Assembly (NCBI RefSeq): GCF_003472385.1
Contig: NZ_QRLV01000003.1
Span: 196,111-260,110, forward strand
Direction: 5' to 3'
Source of the DNA: Sutterella sp. AM11-39
Lineage (GTDB): Bacteria > Pseudomonadota > Gammaproteobacteria > Burkholderiales > Burkholderiaceae_F
DNA: 64,000 nucleotides
Positions 8,968 to 17,690 of the stretch are shown one piece after another. The translations under genes and the position numbers were made by a program. Positions within the stretch are counted from its first letter, which is position 1. Each line of letters starts with the position of its first letter. The notes under the pieces were generated by a model. It worked only from the letters and a program-made list of their open reading frames with translations, was not told the DNA's origin and did no database searches.

Positions 8968-9570
8968 ATGCACGACATTCAAAACGCATTGATCCCGATG
9001 GTGATCGAACAGAGCGGCCGCGGTGAACGCAGCTTCGATATTTATTCGCGTCTGCTGCGCGACCGCATCGTGTTCCTGTCGGGCGAAGTCAACGACGAAT
9101 CGGCAAATCTTGTGATTGCCCAGCTGTTGTTCCTTGAAAGTGAAAATCCCGACAAGGATATTTCGCTCTACATCAATAGCCCGGGCGGATCGGTTTACGC
9201 CGGTTTGGGCATCTACGACACGATGCAGTTCATCAAGCCTGACGTGCAGACGATCTGCGTGGGCATGGCCGCTTCGATGGGGGCCTTCCTTCTGGCGGCC
9301 GGCGCCAAGGGCAAGCGCTATTCGCTTCCCAACTCCCGCATCATGATTCATCAGCCCTCGGGCGGCAGCCGCGGCATGGCAAGCGATATCCAGATTCAGG
9401 CTCGCGAAATCCAGGACCTCAAGGGGCTCTTAAACGGCATCCTTTCGGAACGTACCGGCAAGCCGCTCGACATCGTCACCCGCGACACCGACCGCGACTA
9501 TTACATGAGCCCGGCCGAAGCGCTCGAATACGGCATCATTGACCGCATCTATACCCGCCGCGGCGAGTAA
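8968..9570 (+). CDS. clpP: ATP-dependent Clp protease proteolytic subunit
   Basis: 200 residues. The serine-protease triad is visible: Ser103 in GMAASMG, His128 in RIMIHQP and Asp173 in [10 protein letters not shown]. The conserved [13 protein letters not shown] and HQPSGGSRG blocks are intact. ClpP forms a double-ring chamber in the cytoplasm that degrades substrates unfolded by ClpX. The clpX gene begins 20 bases downstream, so the two are almost certainly co-transcribed. Confidence 0.97.
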   Translation: MHDIQNALIPMVIEQSGRGERSFDIYSRLLRDRIVFLSGEVNDESANLVIAQLLFLESENPDKDISLYINSPGGSVYAGLGIYDTMQFIKPDVQTICVGMAASMGAFLLAAGAKGKRYSLPNSRIMIHQPSGGSRGMASDIQIQAREIQDLKGLLNGILSERTGKPLDIVTRDTDRDYYMSPAEALEYGIIDRIYTRRGE

Positions 9571-9590
9571 CCCCGACATTCAAGGAAATC

Positions 9591-10889
9591 ATGGAAAAGA
9601 ATAACGAGCTTCGTTGCTCTATTTGCGGACGCCATAAGAACGACGTCGAAACGCTCATCGACACGCATCGCGGCTTTCTCATCTGCGATCGATGCATTCG
9701 CGGCATGATGTCGGCTGTCGGCGGATCTGATTCGGCTCATGGCGAGACTGCGTCTGAATCGAGCTCCGAGGCGGCAGTCGCCGATATTCTGTCGGCTCCT
9801 ATTCCGACGCCGCAGAAGCTCTATGAGCATCTCGACAACTACGTGATCGGTCAGCAGCGTGCCAAGCGTGTGTTGTCCGTTGCGGTCTACAACCACTACA
9901 AGCGCTTGAAGCACAAGGCCACGGCCGAAGGCGTTGAGCTGCAAAAGTCCAACATTTTGCTGGTTGGTCCCACGGGTTCGGGCAAGACACTGCTTGCGCA
10001 GACGCTCGCGCGCACGCTCAATGTGCCGTTTGCGATTGCCGACGCCACGACGCTGACTGAAGCCGGTTACGTGGGCGAAGACGTGGAAAACATCATCCAC
10101 AAGCTGTTGCTTTCGGCCGACGGCGACGTCGAGCGCGCACAGTGCGGCATTGTCTATCTCGATGAAATCGACAAGATTGCCCGCAAGAGCGAAAATCCGT
10201 CGATCACGCGCGACGTTTCGGGCGAAGGCGTTCAGCAGGCGCTTTTGAAACTCATCGAAGGCACGGTCTGCAATGTGCCTGCAGAAGGCGGACGTAAGAA
10301 TCCTCGCGGCAAGATGGTGGCGGTTGACACGAGCAACATCCTCTTTATCTGCGGCGGCGCCTTTGACGGACTTGAAAAGATCGTTCGCCGCCGTTCCGTG
10401 AAAAGCGGCATCGGTTTCAGCGCGCAGGTGCACAGCGAATCGCAGGAAACGCTCACCGACCTTTTTGCGCAGGCCGAACCTGCCGATCTGGTGAAATACG
10501 GTTTGATTCCCGAACTCGTGGGGCGTCTGCCGGTTGTCGCCACGCTTGACGAACTCGACGAAAAGGCTTTCATCTCGATTCTCACCGAACCGAAGAACGC
10601 TTTGATCAAGCAGTTCGCTGAACTGTTTGCCATGGAAGGCGTCACGTTCGAAACCACGCCTGAAGCGCTTGCCGCCATTGCTCACAAGGCGATGCAACGC
10701 AAGACCGGCGCTCGAGGTCTTCGCAGCATTGTGGAATCGTCCCTGCTCGATGCCATGTTTGAAGTGCCCGCCAAGCCCGAAGTCGGTACTGTGAAGCTTG
10801 AGGTCGAAGGTGACGTCAAGGAAGGCAATGTGCGCGCCGAACTCATCGAAGGGCCCCGCACTGCCGTTCAGGCTTCTGTCGACAAGTAA
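9591..10889 (+). CDS. clpX: ATP-dependent Clp protease ATP-binding subunit ClpX
   Basis: 432 residues. The N-terminal zinc-binding domain has Cys9, Cys12, Cys32 and Cys35. Walker A is GPTGSGKT (126-133) and Walker B is GIVYLDEID. The AAA+ sensor regions and the pore-loop region near YVGEDVEN are present. It recognises and unfolds tagged proteins and feeds them into ClpP. It follows clpP by 20 bases and is closed by a hairpin at 10890-10922. Confidence 0.97.
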   Translation: MEKNNELRCSICGRHKNDVETLIDTHRGFLICDRCIRGMMSAVGGSDSAHGETASESSSEAAVADILSAPIPTPQKLYEHLDNYVIGQQRAKRVLSVAVYNHYKRLKHKATAEGVELQKSNILLVGPTGSGKTLLAQTLARTLNVPFAIADATTLTEAGYVGEDVENIIHKLLLSADGDVERAQCGIVYLDEIDKIARKSENPSITRDVSGEGVQQALLKLIEGTVCNVPAEGGRKNPRGKMVAVDTSNILFICGGAFDGLEKIVRRRSVKSGIGFSAQVHSESQETLTDLFAQAEPADLVKYGLIPELVGRLPVVATLDELDEKAFISILTEPKNALIKQFAELFAMEGVTFETTPEALAAIAHKAMQRKTGARGLRSIVESSLLDAMFEVPAKPEVGTVKLEVEGDVKEGNVRAELIEGPRTAVQASVDK

Positions 10890-10922
10890 GAGGCCTTCTC
10901 CTAAGGCGGAGAATCCTCTTTC
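10890..10922 (+). terminator. Terminator after clpX
   Basis: A nested stem, GAGG-(CC)-TTCTCC pairing with GGAGAA-(T)-CCTC, followed by TTT. It starts directly at the end of the clpX stop codon. Confidence 0.6.
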
Positions 10923-11040
10923 CGATCGCCAATTTTTATGAGGAGAGCAAGACGGTCTGCGGGCTGTCTTGCCTCTGACTCAGACGGCCGTAATCGGTCG
11001 CTTTTGCATCTTTCTTTGCCTGATCTTCAGTTATTTTTGC

Positions 11041-11074
11041 CAACCATGAGCAAACAGTCGGTTTGCTGCGGTTG
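11041..11074 (+). other. Hairpin in the clpX-lon spacer
   Basis: GCAAAC and GTTTGC pair around a five-base loop, extended by CAACC and GGTTG outside. There is no T-run. Another short inverted repeat (GCAAGAC and GTCTTGC) is at about 10948-10975. No gene is seen in the 343-bp spacer 10890-11232. Confidence 0.3.
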
Positions 11075-11161
11075 GGCGACTCCGTTTGTTCGTACAATGG
11101 AATCAACACAAGGCGCAAGCCTGCCGGATAGACTCTTTTGTTTCGCGGAGCATTCGTTCGG

Positions 11162-11190
11162 CTTGAAAATGGCTGAAATTGTCTCCATAT
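11162..11190 (+). promoter_or_regulatory. lon: Heat-shock (sigma-32-type) promoter of lon
   Basis: CTTGAAA (11162-11168), 14 bases of spacer, then CTCCATAT (11183-11190). This closely matches the sigma-32 consensus (CTTGAAA, 11-16 bases, CCCCATNT). It lies 43 bases before the lon start, and lon is a classic heat-shock gene. Confidence 0.75.
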
Positions 11191-11232
11191 AAGCTGTCCG
11201 GAAAACTTTTTTCGATTACGAGAACCCGATTT

Positions 11233-13752
11233 ATGACTGAAAACGTTAACGTCACGCAAGCCGCGCCGATGCAGGCTCCTTTGCTTCCCATCCGCGACCT
11301 GGTGGTGTTTCCTCACACGGTGCTTCCGCTTTTCATCGGCCGTCCGCTTACGATTCGTTCCGTGCGCACTGCCATGAACGGCGACAGAAAGATTGCGCTG
11401 GTGACCCAGAAGGAAAGCGGCAGGGACGATCCCAAGCTTGAAGATTTGTACAAGACGGGAACCCTGGCGCGTGTGCTTCAGATGCTCAAACTGCCCGACG
11501 GCACTCTTAAAGTGCTCGTTGAGGCCGACGAGCGCATTGACATTCAAAGCATCCTCTCCAATCCGAAGGACGGCTACAGCGCAACCTACACGCCGCATCC
11601 GTGCGTGGTGCAGGGAACGACCAACGAAGAGGCCTCCCGCCGAGCTGTCCTGCAGCGCTTCATCGAATACGCACAGGAAAGCAAGAAGCTGCCCGAAGAG
11701 GTGCTACAGCCGATTCGCGAAAGCGCGACGGCCATGGCTTTGGCCGACGCTGTTGCCAGCCAACTGCCCGTTGACAATGCCCGCAAGCAGAAGATTCTGG
11801 ACCAGACGACGCTTCAGGGGTGCCTGAACGAAATCATCGACATTCTTGACAACGAAATGGACATTTTGGCGGTCGAACGCCGTATCCATGGCCGCGTCAA
11901 GAAGCAGATGGAGAAGAATCAGCGCAACTACTACCTCAACGAGCAGATCAAGGCGATCCGCAAGGAACTCGGTGCCGACGATGAAGCAGCCGACGGCAAC
12001 GACGAAATCACGATCCTGCGCGACAAGATCAAGGCCTGCGGCATGCCTGCCAAGACCGAGGAAAAGGCCTTGGAAGAACTCAACAAGCTAAAGCAGATGT
12101 CGCCTTCGAACGCCGAAGCCACGGTGGTTCGCGGCTACATCGAAACGCTGATTTCGCTGCCCTGGAAGGAAAAGACCGAAGTCAACAAGGATCTCCAGAA
12201 GGCCGAGGAAATCCTCAACGCCGATCACTGGGGGCTGGAAAAGGTCAAGGAGCGCATCCTGGAATACCTGGCCGTGCAGCGTCGAGTCGACAAGATCAAG
12301 TCGCCGATTCTGTGTCTGGTGGGCGCTCCCGGCGTCGGCAAGACCAGTCTCGGTGAATCGATCGCCCGCGCCACGGGCCGCAAGTACGTGCGCGTGGCTT
12401 TGGGCGGCGTGCAGGATTCGAGCGACATCCGCGGTCACCGCCGTACCTACATCGGTTCGATGCCGGGCAAGATCATCCAGGCCATGGCCAAGGTGGGCGT
12501 GAAAAATCCGCTCTTCCTTTTGGACGAAATCGACAAGATCGGTTCCGGCGTGCGGGGCGATCCTTCGGCCGCTTTGCTCGAAGTACTCGATCCCGAACAG
12601 AATCGCGAGTTCGAAGATCACTATGTGGATGTGGGTTTTGACCTTTCCGACGTGATGTTCGTGGCAACGAGCAACAGCTACGCCATCGATCCGCCTTTGC
12701 TCGATCGTATGGAAACCATCGATCTTGCGGGCTATACCGAAGACGAAAAGGTGCATATTGCGATGGAGCATCTCCTTCCGAAGCAGATGCGCTTGAACGG
12801 ACTCAAGAAGACCGAAGCCGAAATCACCCAGGAAGCGGTGCTCGACATCATTCGCTTCTACACGCGTGAAGCCGGCGTGCGCGGTCTGGAACGCGCCATC
12901 AGCAAGATCCTTCGCAAGATTGTCCGTCAGCAGTGCGAGCGTGAGGATGAAATGGCCGCCAAGGCCGCCCAAGCCGGCACCGAAGAAGTCAAGAGCGCGA
13001 AGGTGCGCGTGCGTAAGGTTCGCGTGACTCCGAAAAACCTGCACGACTATCTGGGCGTTCGCAAGTTCACGTACGGCGTGGCGCCTACGGAAGCTCGCGT
13101 CGGTCAGGTCAACGGCCTTGCCTGGACCAGCGTGGGCGGAGATACGCTTGCGGTGGAAGCCGTGTGCTTCCCCGGCCGCGGCAATGTGGTTCGTACCGGC
13201 TCGCTGGGCGACGTGATGAAGGAAAGCGTGCAGGCTGCCTTGAGCGTGGTTCGTGCCCGCGCCGCCAAGCTTGGCATTGATCCGGAAATCTTCGCCAAGA
13301 CCGACTGGCACATCCACTTCCCCGAAGGAGCCGTTCCGAAGGACGGTCCGAGTGCCGGCGCCGCCATCACGACGGCTTTGGCTTCCGCGATGACCGGCAT
13401 TGCGGTTCGCAGCGACATCGCCATGACCGGTGAAATTACGCTGCGCGGTGAAGTGCTTGAAATCGGCGGTCTGAAGGAAAAGCTTCTTGCGGCCGTTCGA
13501 GCCGGGATCAAGAAGGTTCTAATTCCGGAAGAAAACGTCAAGGACCTCGAGGAAGTTCCTGACAACGTCAAGCAGGCTGTGGAGATCGTCCCGGTTCGCT
13601 GGATCGACAAGGTGCTTGAGGAGGCGCTTGTGAGCAAACCCACTCCGCTTGAGCCTAAGAAGGATAAGGAGGTTGTCGCCGACGTCGTCGCGCAGGCTCA
13701 GGACTCCGACTCCGGAGAACCGACGACTGCCGGTGGTCACTGCAACTGCTGA
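11233..13752 (+). CDS. lon: ATP-dependent Lon protease
   Basis: 839 residues from ATG 11233; an in-frame TTG at 11179 overlaps the heat-shock promoter and is rejected. Order: N-terminal LON substrate domain (PLLPIRDLVVFPHTVLP), coiled-coil region, AAA+ domain with Walker A GAPGVGKT (364-371) and Walker B FLLDEIDKI, and a C-terminal protease domain with the Ser707 (DGPSAGA) and Lys750 (GGLKEK) dyad, spaced 43 residues as in E. coli Lon. The C-terminal tail ends in an unusual His/Cys-rich GGHCNC. Lon degrades misfolded and regulatory proteins in the cytoplasm. Upstream it has its own heat-shock promoter and is separated from clpX by a terminator. Confidence 0.96.
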   Translation: MTENVNVTQAAPMQAPLLPIRDLVVFPHTVLPLFIGRPLTIRSVRTAMNGDRKIALVTQKESGRDDPKLEDLYKTGTLARVLQMLKLPDGTLKVLVEADERIDIQSILSNPKDGYSATYTPHPCVVQGTTNEEASRRAVLQRFIEYAQESKKLPEEVLQPIRESATAMALADAVASQLPVDNARKQKILDQTTLQGCLNEIIDILDNEMDILAVERRIHGRVKKQMEKNQRNYYLNEQIKAIRKELGADDEAADGNDEITILRDKIKACGMPAKTEEKALEELNKLKQMSPSNAEATVVRGYIETLISLPWKEKTEVNKDLQKAEEILNADHWGLEKVKERILEYLAVQRRVDKIKSPILCLVGAPGVGKTSLGESIARATGRKYVRVALGGVQDSSDIRGHRRTYIGSMPGKIIQAMAKVGVKNPLFLLDEIDKIGSGVRGDPSAALLEVLDPEQNREFEDHYVDVGFDLSDVMFVATSNSYAIDPPLLDRMETIDLAGYTEDEKVHIAMEHLLPKQMRLNGLKKTEAEITQEAVLDIIRFYTREAGVRGLERAISKILRKIVRQQCEREDEMAAKAAQAGTEEVKSAKVRVRKVRVTPKNLHDYLGVRKFTYGVAPTEARVGQVNGLAWTSVGGDTLAVEAVCFPGRGNVVRTGSLGDVMKESVQAALSVVRARAAKLGIDPEIFAKTDWHIHFPEGAVPKDGPSAGAAITTALASAMTGIAVRSDIAMTGEITLRGEVLEIGGLKEKLLAAVRAGIKKVLIPEENVKDLEEVPDNVKQAVEIVPVRWIDKVLEEALVSKPTPLEPKKDKEVVADVVAQAQDSDSGEPTTAGGHCNC

Positions 13753-13782
13753 TGCAGCAGTCGTCTGACTGACGCCGTAAAG

Positions 13783-13817
13783 ACGCCCGTTTGAGAAAGT
13801 CTCGAGCGGGCGTTTTC
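13783..13817 (+). terminator. Intrinsic terminator after lon
   Basis: ACGCCCG (13783-13789) pairs with CGGGCGT (13807-13813), followed by TTTTCC. Confidence 0.75.
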
Positions 13818-14016
13818 CTGCCCGGAGAGGCGAAACGCGGCCCAAAAGGCTCGAGAGAGAAGCTTTGTTGGACAAAAGTGACGCAAAAAAACCAACATTG
13901 CCTTATTTTTCTGGGCTTTCGTGTGATTTTGCTTGGTCTCGCGCAGTTTTTAGGCTATAGTGCTCAGGATTTTTCTTTGACCGCCCTCAGGGCGTAACAA
14001 CACTAAGGGGATACCC

Positions 14017-14289
14017 ATGAACAAGAACGAACTGATCGAACAGATCGCCGTGTCTGCCGACATCACCAAGGCTAAGGCCGGCCTTGCTCTCGAAGCTTTC
14101 ATCGAAGCTGTGACGACCTCCCTGCAGAAGGGTGAGGACGTGTCGTTGGTTGGCTTCGGCACCTTCACGGTTTCCGAACGCTCTGAACGCACGGGTCGCA
14201 ACCCGCAGACCGGCGAAACCATCAAGATCGCCGCTTGCAAGCAGCCGAAGTTCCGCGCTGGCAAAAAGCTTAAGGATGCTGTACAATAA
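14017..14289 (+). CDS. hupB: HU-family DNA-binding protein
   Basis: 90 residues, the standard HU length. The N-terminal dimerisation helices ([21 protein letters not shown]) and the arm region with [12 protein letters not shown] and the family signature around [18 protein letters not shown] are present. HU is a nucleoid protein that bends and compacts DNA. A strong AAGGGG ribosome site lies seven bases before ATG, and a TATAGT-like -10 is near 13954. It lies between lon and tRNA-Val, as in other betaproteobacteria. Confidence 0.95.
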   Translation: MNKNELIEQIAVSADITKAKAGLALEAFIEAVTTSLQKGEDVSLVGFGTFTVSERSERTGRNPQTGETIKIAACKQPKFRAGKKLKDAVQ

Positions 14290-14321
14290 TTGACTCGTTT
14301 GATGACGAGCTGAAAAAGGTC

Positions 14322-14397
14322 GGATGCTTAGCTCAGTTGGTAGAGCGGCGCCCTTACAAGGCGTAGGTCGGGAGTTCGAGACTCTCAGCATCCACCA
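14322..14397 (+). tRNA. tRNA-Val (anticodon UAC)
   Basis: A 76-base cloverleaf with encoded CCA. Acceptor stem GGATGCT / AGCATCC, D-loop AGTTGGTA, anticodon stem GCGCC / GGCGT with loop CTTACAA (anticodon TAC), T-loop TTCGAGA. It follows hupB by 32 bases. Confidence 0.97.
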
Positions 14398-14413
14398 CCA
14401 ATACAGCTGATAG

Positions 14414-14447
14414 AACCTCGCAGGATGTTGATTTTGCGAGGTTTTTT
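14414..14447 (+). terminator. Terminator after hupB / tRNA-Val
   Basis: AACCTCGC (14414-14421) pairs with GCGAGGTT (14436-14443), followed by a run of T. Confidence 0.85.
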
Positions 14448-14555
14448 GTCGTCCGTGGGTTGTTCTAGGCAATTTCAATTATTGACGTGTAAAAATCAAC
14501 GCGCTACCGTTTCACGCATCGGTGCTCCGGTGAGCACCATCGATGGGAAACGCAA

Positions 14556-14696
14556 ATGACGCATATACGACCGACTCTTATTGAGAAGAGCCCTCTTGCG
14601 AAGGCCTACGGTCGATTGTGCCTGCTGTCTCTGGGTCTGCTGCTATCGGTAGACACGGAGAGGGCGTGCGCGGGTGCGTCGGCGCAGGAAGTGTAA
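14556..14696 (+). CDS. Possible 46-residue leader or secreted small protein
   Basis: ATG 14556 is preceded by GGGAA seven bases upstream. The frame encodes 46 residues with a basic N-terminal part and a hydrophobic core (LCLLSLGLLLS), then an Ala-rich stretch (ACAGASAQ) that resembles signal-peptidase sites. It lies inside the structured leader upstream of the NMT1-type transporter. It could be a small exported peptide, a leader peptide involved in attenuation, a remnant of a secreted protein, or chance. No homologue is recognised. Confidence 0.25.
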   Translation: MTHIRPTLIEKSPLAKAYGRLCLLSLGLLLSVDTERACAGASAQEV

Positions 14697-14796
14697 GAAG
14701 AGGGGAGTCGAGTTACCGAAAGACTTCAACGAAATCCGAAGCTTCCAACGACCTTCGAAGACTAAAAATCAAGACAATACGTCACTGGACAACAGA

Positions 14797-14826
14797 CGCA
14801 CACCTTTCGGGGATGTGCGTTTTTTA
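14797..14826 (+). terminator. Leader terminator directly upstream of the NMT1-type transporter
   Basis: ACGCACA, an 11-base loop with CTTTCGGGG, then TGTGCGT followed by TTTTTTATT. It sits between the leader and the GGGAG ribosome site of the next gene, the usual position of a riboswitch or attenuator expression platform. Confidence 0.75.
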
Positions 14827-14840
14827 TTAGGGAGACAAAA

Positions 14841-15866
14841 ATGCCTTTCACTCGTCGTCAACTCATCGCCTCAGCCGCTGCGGCTACCGCCATGTGTTCC
14901 GTGCCGCCGGTCTTTGCGAGCAGCAAGTCCGTCAAAATCGCTGTGGGCGGCAAGGCGCTCTACTACTACCTGCCGATCTCCATTGCCGAAAGTCTCGGTT
15001 ACTTCAAGGATGAAGGACTTGACGTCGAGATCATTGATTTTCAGGGGGGCTCGCGCTCCTTGCAGGCCGTTGTCGGCGGCTCCGCAGATGTTGTGTCGGG
15101 CGCTTTCGAGCACACCTTGTCGATGCAAGCCCGAGGCCAAGCAATGCAGGCATTTGTCCTGCAGGGCAGAGCGCCGCAGTGCGTCTTTGCAGTGAGCAAC
15201 AAAACGATGCCTGATTTCAAGTCGATGGCCGAGCTCAAAGGCAAGAAGATCGGCGTGACGGCTCCGGGCTCAAGCTCGCACGCGATTGCCATCTTCATTC
15301 TGCGCAATGCCGGCATTGAACCCAAGGACGTCTCCTTTATCGGCGTGGGCGCGTCGGCTGCTGCTGTCGCCGCGATGCGCGCAGGACAGATTGATGCGTT
15401 TGTCAATCTCGATCCGGTGATCGCCACGCTCGAAAAGGACAATGTGATCCGCATCGTGGCCGATACGCGTGTCGTGGAAGAAAGCGACAAGATTTTCGGC
15501 GGTCCCATGGTTGCTGGCTGTCTCTACGCGCCGACGCGCTACATCAAGGAGAATCCGGACATTGTGCAGGGACTTACCAACGCCGTGGTGCGTGCCAATC
15601 GCTGGCTTGCCAAGGCCACGGCCGAAGACATCGTCAAAGCTGTTCCGGAGTCGTATTTCCTCGGCAACAAGGATATCTACGTCACGGGCTTCTTGAAGAA
15701 CCGCCCTGCGCTTTCCAAGGACGGATTCATTCCGGAACACGCGCCTGAGATCTCCTTTAAGTCGCTGCAGATCATCAACGACAAGCTCGCCGACTTCAAG
15801 CCTGACTACAAGGCGGTCTTTACGAACCGTTTCGTGGAAGCGGCGCACAAGAAGTACCCTGACTGA
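14841..15866 (+). CDS. NMT1/THI5-like (SsuA-type) ABC transporter substrate-binding protein
   Basis: 341 residues. The N-terminus carries a twin-arginine-type signal (TRRQLIASAAAATAMCS) with cleavage near VFAS. The mature part has the NMT1/SsuA fold pattern: ISIAESLGYFKDEGLDVEI, VVGGSADVVSG and ELKGKKIGVTAPGSS. Family role: periplasmic capture of nitrate, sulfonate, taurine or pyrimidine-type substrates for import. It is the first gene of a three-gene ABC operon (ATPase at 15924, permease at 16779). The substrate cannot be read from the sequence. Expression is probably controlled by the upstream leader. Confidence 0.88.
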   Translation: MPFTRRQLIASAAAATAMCSVPPVFASSKSVKIAVGGKALYYYLPISIAESLGYFKDEGLDVEIIDFQGGSRSLQAVVGGSADVVSGAFEHTLSMQARGQAMQAFVLQGRAPQCVFAVSNKTMPDFKSMAELKGKKIGVTAPGSSSHAIAIFILRNAGIEPKDVSFIGVGASAAAVAAMRAGQIDAFVNLDPVIATLEKDNVIRIVADTRVVEESDKIFGGPMVAGCLYAPTRYIKENPDIVQGLTNAVVRANRWLAKATAEDIVKAVPESYFLGNKDIYVTGFLKNRPALSKDGFIPEHAPEISFKSLQIINDKLADFKPDYKAVFTNRFVEAAHKKYPD

Positions 15867-15923
15867 GCGGTGCGTATTTGAGCATAGGCAAGTTCATTTT
15901 TGAAAAACAACACTAAGAATCAA

Positions 15924-16745
15924 ATGTCTCAAGCTGCAATAGAACTCAAAGGCATTGCCTGTACTTTTGTGAGTGACGATTCCGGGACCCTGTCCACCTA
16001 CACGGCTGTCAAAAATGTGGATCTGACGGTGGCCGACGGTGAGTTTGTGAGTGTCGTCGGCCCCACCGGCTGCGGCAAATCCACACTGCTCAATATGAGC
16101 GCAGGACTTTTGGAGCCCAGCGCCGGTACTGTCAGCATCTTCGGTGAACCGCTTGTCGGCCTCAATCGCCGAGCCGGATACATGTTTCAGGCCGACAGCC
16201 TGATGCCCTGGAAGAGTGCTTTGGACAATGTGGCGGCAGGACTTCTTTTCGAGGGGGTGCCTGAGAAAGAGGCTGCTCAAAGAGCCCGCGAGTGGTTGGC
16301 GCGCGTCGGGTTGACCGGGTTTGAAGATCGTTATCCGCACCATCTCTCGGGCGGCATGAGAAAGCGCGTGGCGATGGCTCAGACGCTGATCAAGGATCCC
16401 GACATCATTCTGATGGACGAATCTTTTTCCGCGCTTGACATTCAGACGCGTCAGCTGATGGAAAACGAGCTTCTTAACCTCTGGCAGGCAAAGCGCAAAG
16501 CCGTGCTTTTCATCACGCACGACTTGGACGAGGCCATCTCCATGAGCGATCGCGTCGTGGTGATGAGTGCGGGCCCCGAGAGCCATCCCATCGGTGAGTT
16601 TACGATTGATCTGCCCAGACCCCGAGATGTCAGTGAGGTACGCGTGACGCCCCGATTCATTGAGCTGCACACGGCCATCTGGTCGGTGTTGCGTGAAGAG
16701 GTTTTGAAGGGCTACGCGCAGCAGCAAAGAAAAGTACAACCGTAG
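15924..16745 (+). CDS. ABC transporter ATPase (nitrate/sulfonate/taurine type)
   Basis: 273 residues from ATG 15924; a TTG at 15900 is an alternative. Walker A GPTGCGKST, Q-loop in YMFQADSLMPWKS, ABC signature LSGGMRKRVAMA, Walker B IILMDESFSALD and the H-loop ITHDLDEA are all present. It energises import by the substrate-binding protein at 14841 and the permease at 16779, and lies between them in one operon on the cytoplasmic face of the inner membrane. Confidence 0.92.
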   Translation: MSQAAIELKGIACTFVSDDSGTLSTYTAVKNVDLTVADGEFVSVVGPTGCGKSTLLNMSAGLLEPSAGTVSIFGEPLVGLNRRAGYMFQADSLMPWKSALDNVAAGLLFEGVPEKEAAQRAREWLARVGLTGFEDRYPHHLSGGMRKRVAMAQTLIKDPDIILMDESFSALDIQTRQLMENELLNLWQAKRKAVLFITHDLDEAISMSDRVVVMSAGPESHPIGEFTIDLPRPRDVSEVRVTPRFIELHTAIWSVLREEVLKGYAQQQRKVQP

Positions 16746-16778
16746 AAAAAAGCGGAAATTAGACTCGGGAGACAAAGA

Positions 16779-17624
16779 ATGAACAGCAATCAAGTGGCAA
16801 AGTACCGTCTCAAACTTCGAGTTTGGCAATTCGGGCTTCTGGCTGCGATCTTTTTCGTTTGGTGGGCGCTCACCAAACCAGGTCTCATACCTGCCTTCGT
16901 TTTTGATAACGATAATCAAGCGGCGTTTTTCTTCGGCGAACCGCTGGTGATTTTCTCGAGAATTTGGGATTGGTTTGTCGTCAACGCTGACATTTATGCG
17001 CACTTGTGGACGACGCTTGTGGAAACGATACTTGCGTTTGCTTTCGGCACGGTAAGCGGCGGTTTGGTCGGCATGTGGCTTGCGCTGTCGCCCTTTGCTG
17101 CGGCGGTGGCCGATCCCTTTATCAAGGGGCTCAACTCCATGCCCCGCGTGATTCTCGCTCCGATCTTTGCGGTGTGGTTCGGTTTGGGTATTGCCAGCAA
17201 GGTGGCGCTGGGCGTCACGCTCGTTTTCTTCATCGTGTTCTTCAACGTCTATCAGGGCGTGCGTGAGGTAAACCCGAATGTGTTGGCGTCGGCTCGCATG
17301 CTTGGTGCCAATCGGCAGCAGTTGCTCAAGAACGTTTATCTGCCGTCTGCCATGAGCTGGGTGTTTTCATCTCTTCATACGTCGGTCGGCATGGCGTTTG
17401 TCGGCGCGGTGGTCGGTGAATACCTTGGTTCAAGCCACGGTGTTGGCTACCTGATTCTTCAGGCCGAAGGTGTCTTTGACATCAACACCGTCATGGCGGG
17501 GATTCTTGTGCTCACAGCGTTTGCCTTGGTGCTTGACTGGATCGTGGGCGTTGTCGAACGCCGCGCCATGCGTTGGCAGCCTCGAGCAGGGACTTCTACA
17601 ACGCTCAAAGGCGGCAGTCTCTAG
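16779..17624 (+). CDS. ABC transporter permease (SsuC/TauC type)
   Basis: 281 residues with about six hydrophobic segments. The permease EAA-type loop that contacts the ATPase is visible (EVNPNVLASARMLGANRQQLLKNVYLPSAM). GGAGA lies about ten bases upstream of ATG 16779. It is the last gene of the NMT1-type transporter operon, followed by a strong terminator at 17651-17690. Confidence 0.92.
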   Translation: MNSNQVAKYRLKLRVWQFGLLAAIFFVWWALTKPGLIPAFVFDNDNQAAFFFGEPLVIFSRIWDWFVVNADIYAHLWTTLVETILAFAFGTVSGGLVGMWLALSPFAAAVADPFIKGLNSMPRVILAPIFAVWFGLGIASKVALGVTLVFFIVFFNVYQGVREVNPNVLASARMLGANRQQLLKNVYLPSAMSWVFSSLHTSVGMAFVGAVVGEYLGSSHGVGYLILQAEGVFDINTVMAGILVLTAFALVLDWIVGVVERRAMRWQPRAGTSTTLKGGSL

Positions 17625-17650
17625 TAGCGTTCTGCGAGCAAAACGAGTAA

Positions 17651-17690
17651 AGAGGCCGGTGTCCTGCTACAGGTGCCAGCCTCTTTTTTA
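17651..17690 (+). terminator. Intrinsic terminator after the transporter operon
   Basis: AAGAGGC (17651-17657) pairs with GCCTCTT (17680-17686), followed by TTTT. It overlaps the end of the convergent LysR gene. Confidence 0.85.

Larger units (their letters stand above)
14448..14835 (+). promoter_or_regulatory. Long structured leader ending in a terminator, upstream of the NMT1-type transporter
   Basis: Between the tRNA terminator and the transporter ATG (14841) lies a ~390-base leader with several potential stems. These include GGTGCTC / GAGCACC with a four-base loop (14521-14538), CGACCG / CGGTCG (about 14568 and 14611), and TCTCTG / CGGAGA in the 14629-14685 stretch. A strong intrinsic terminator (ACGCACA / TGTGCGT plus six T, about 14797-14826) ends about 15 bases before the start codon. 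No promoter fits between terminator and gene, so transcripts must read through it. This indicates riboswitch- or leader-peptide-type attenuation. The sequence does not match the TPP, cobalamin or guanidine-I consensus as I know them. Confidence 0.5.

Noticed and set aside
12088..13317. 409-codon open frame opposite lon
   Set aside because: Antisense shadow of a full-length lon gene with intact active sites.
14448..14835. TPP, cobalamin or guanidine-I riboswitch upstream of the NMT1-type transporter
   Set aside because: The conserved core strings of these classes were not found; the leader is kept as an unassigned structured RNA.
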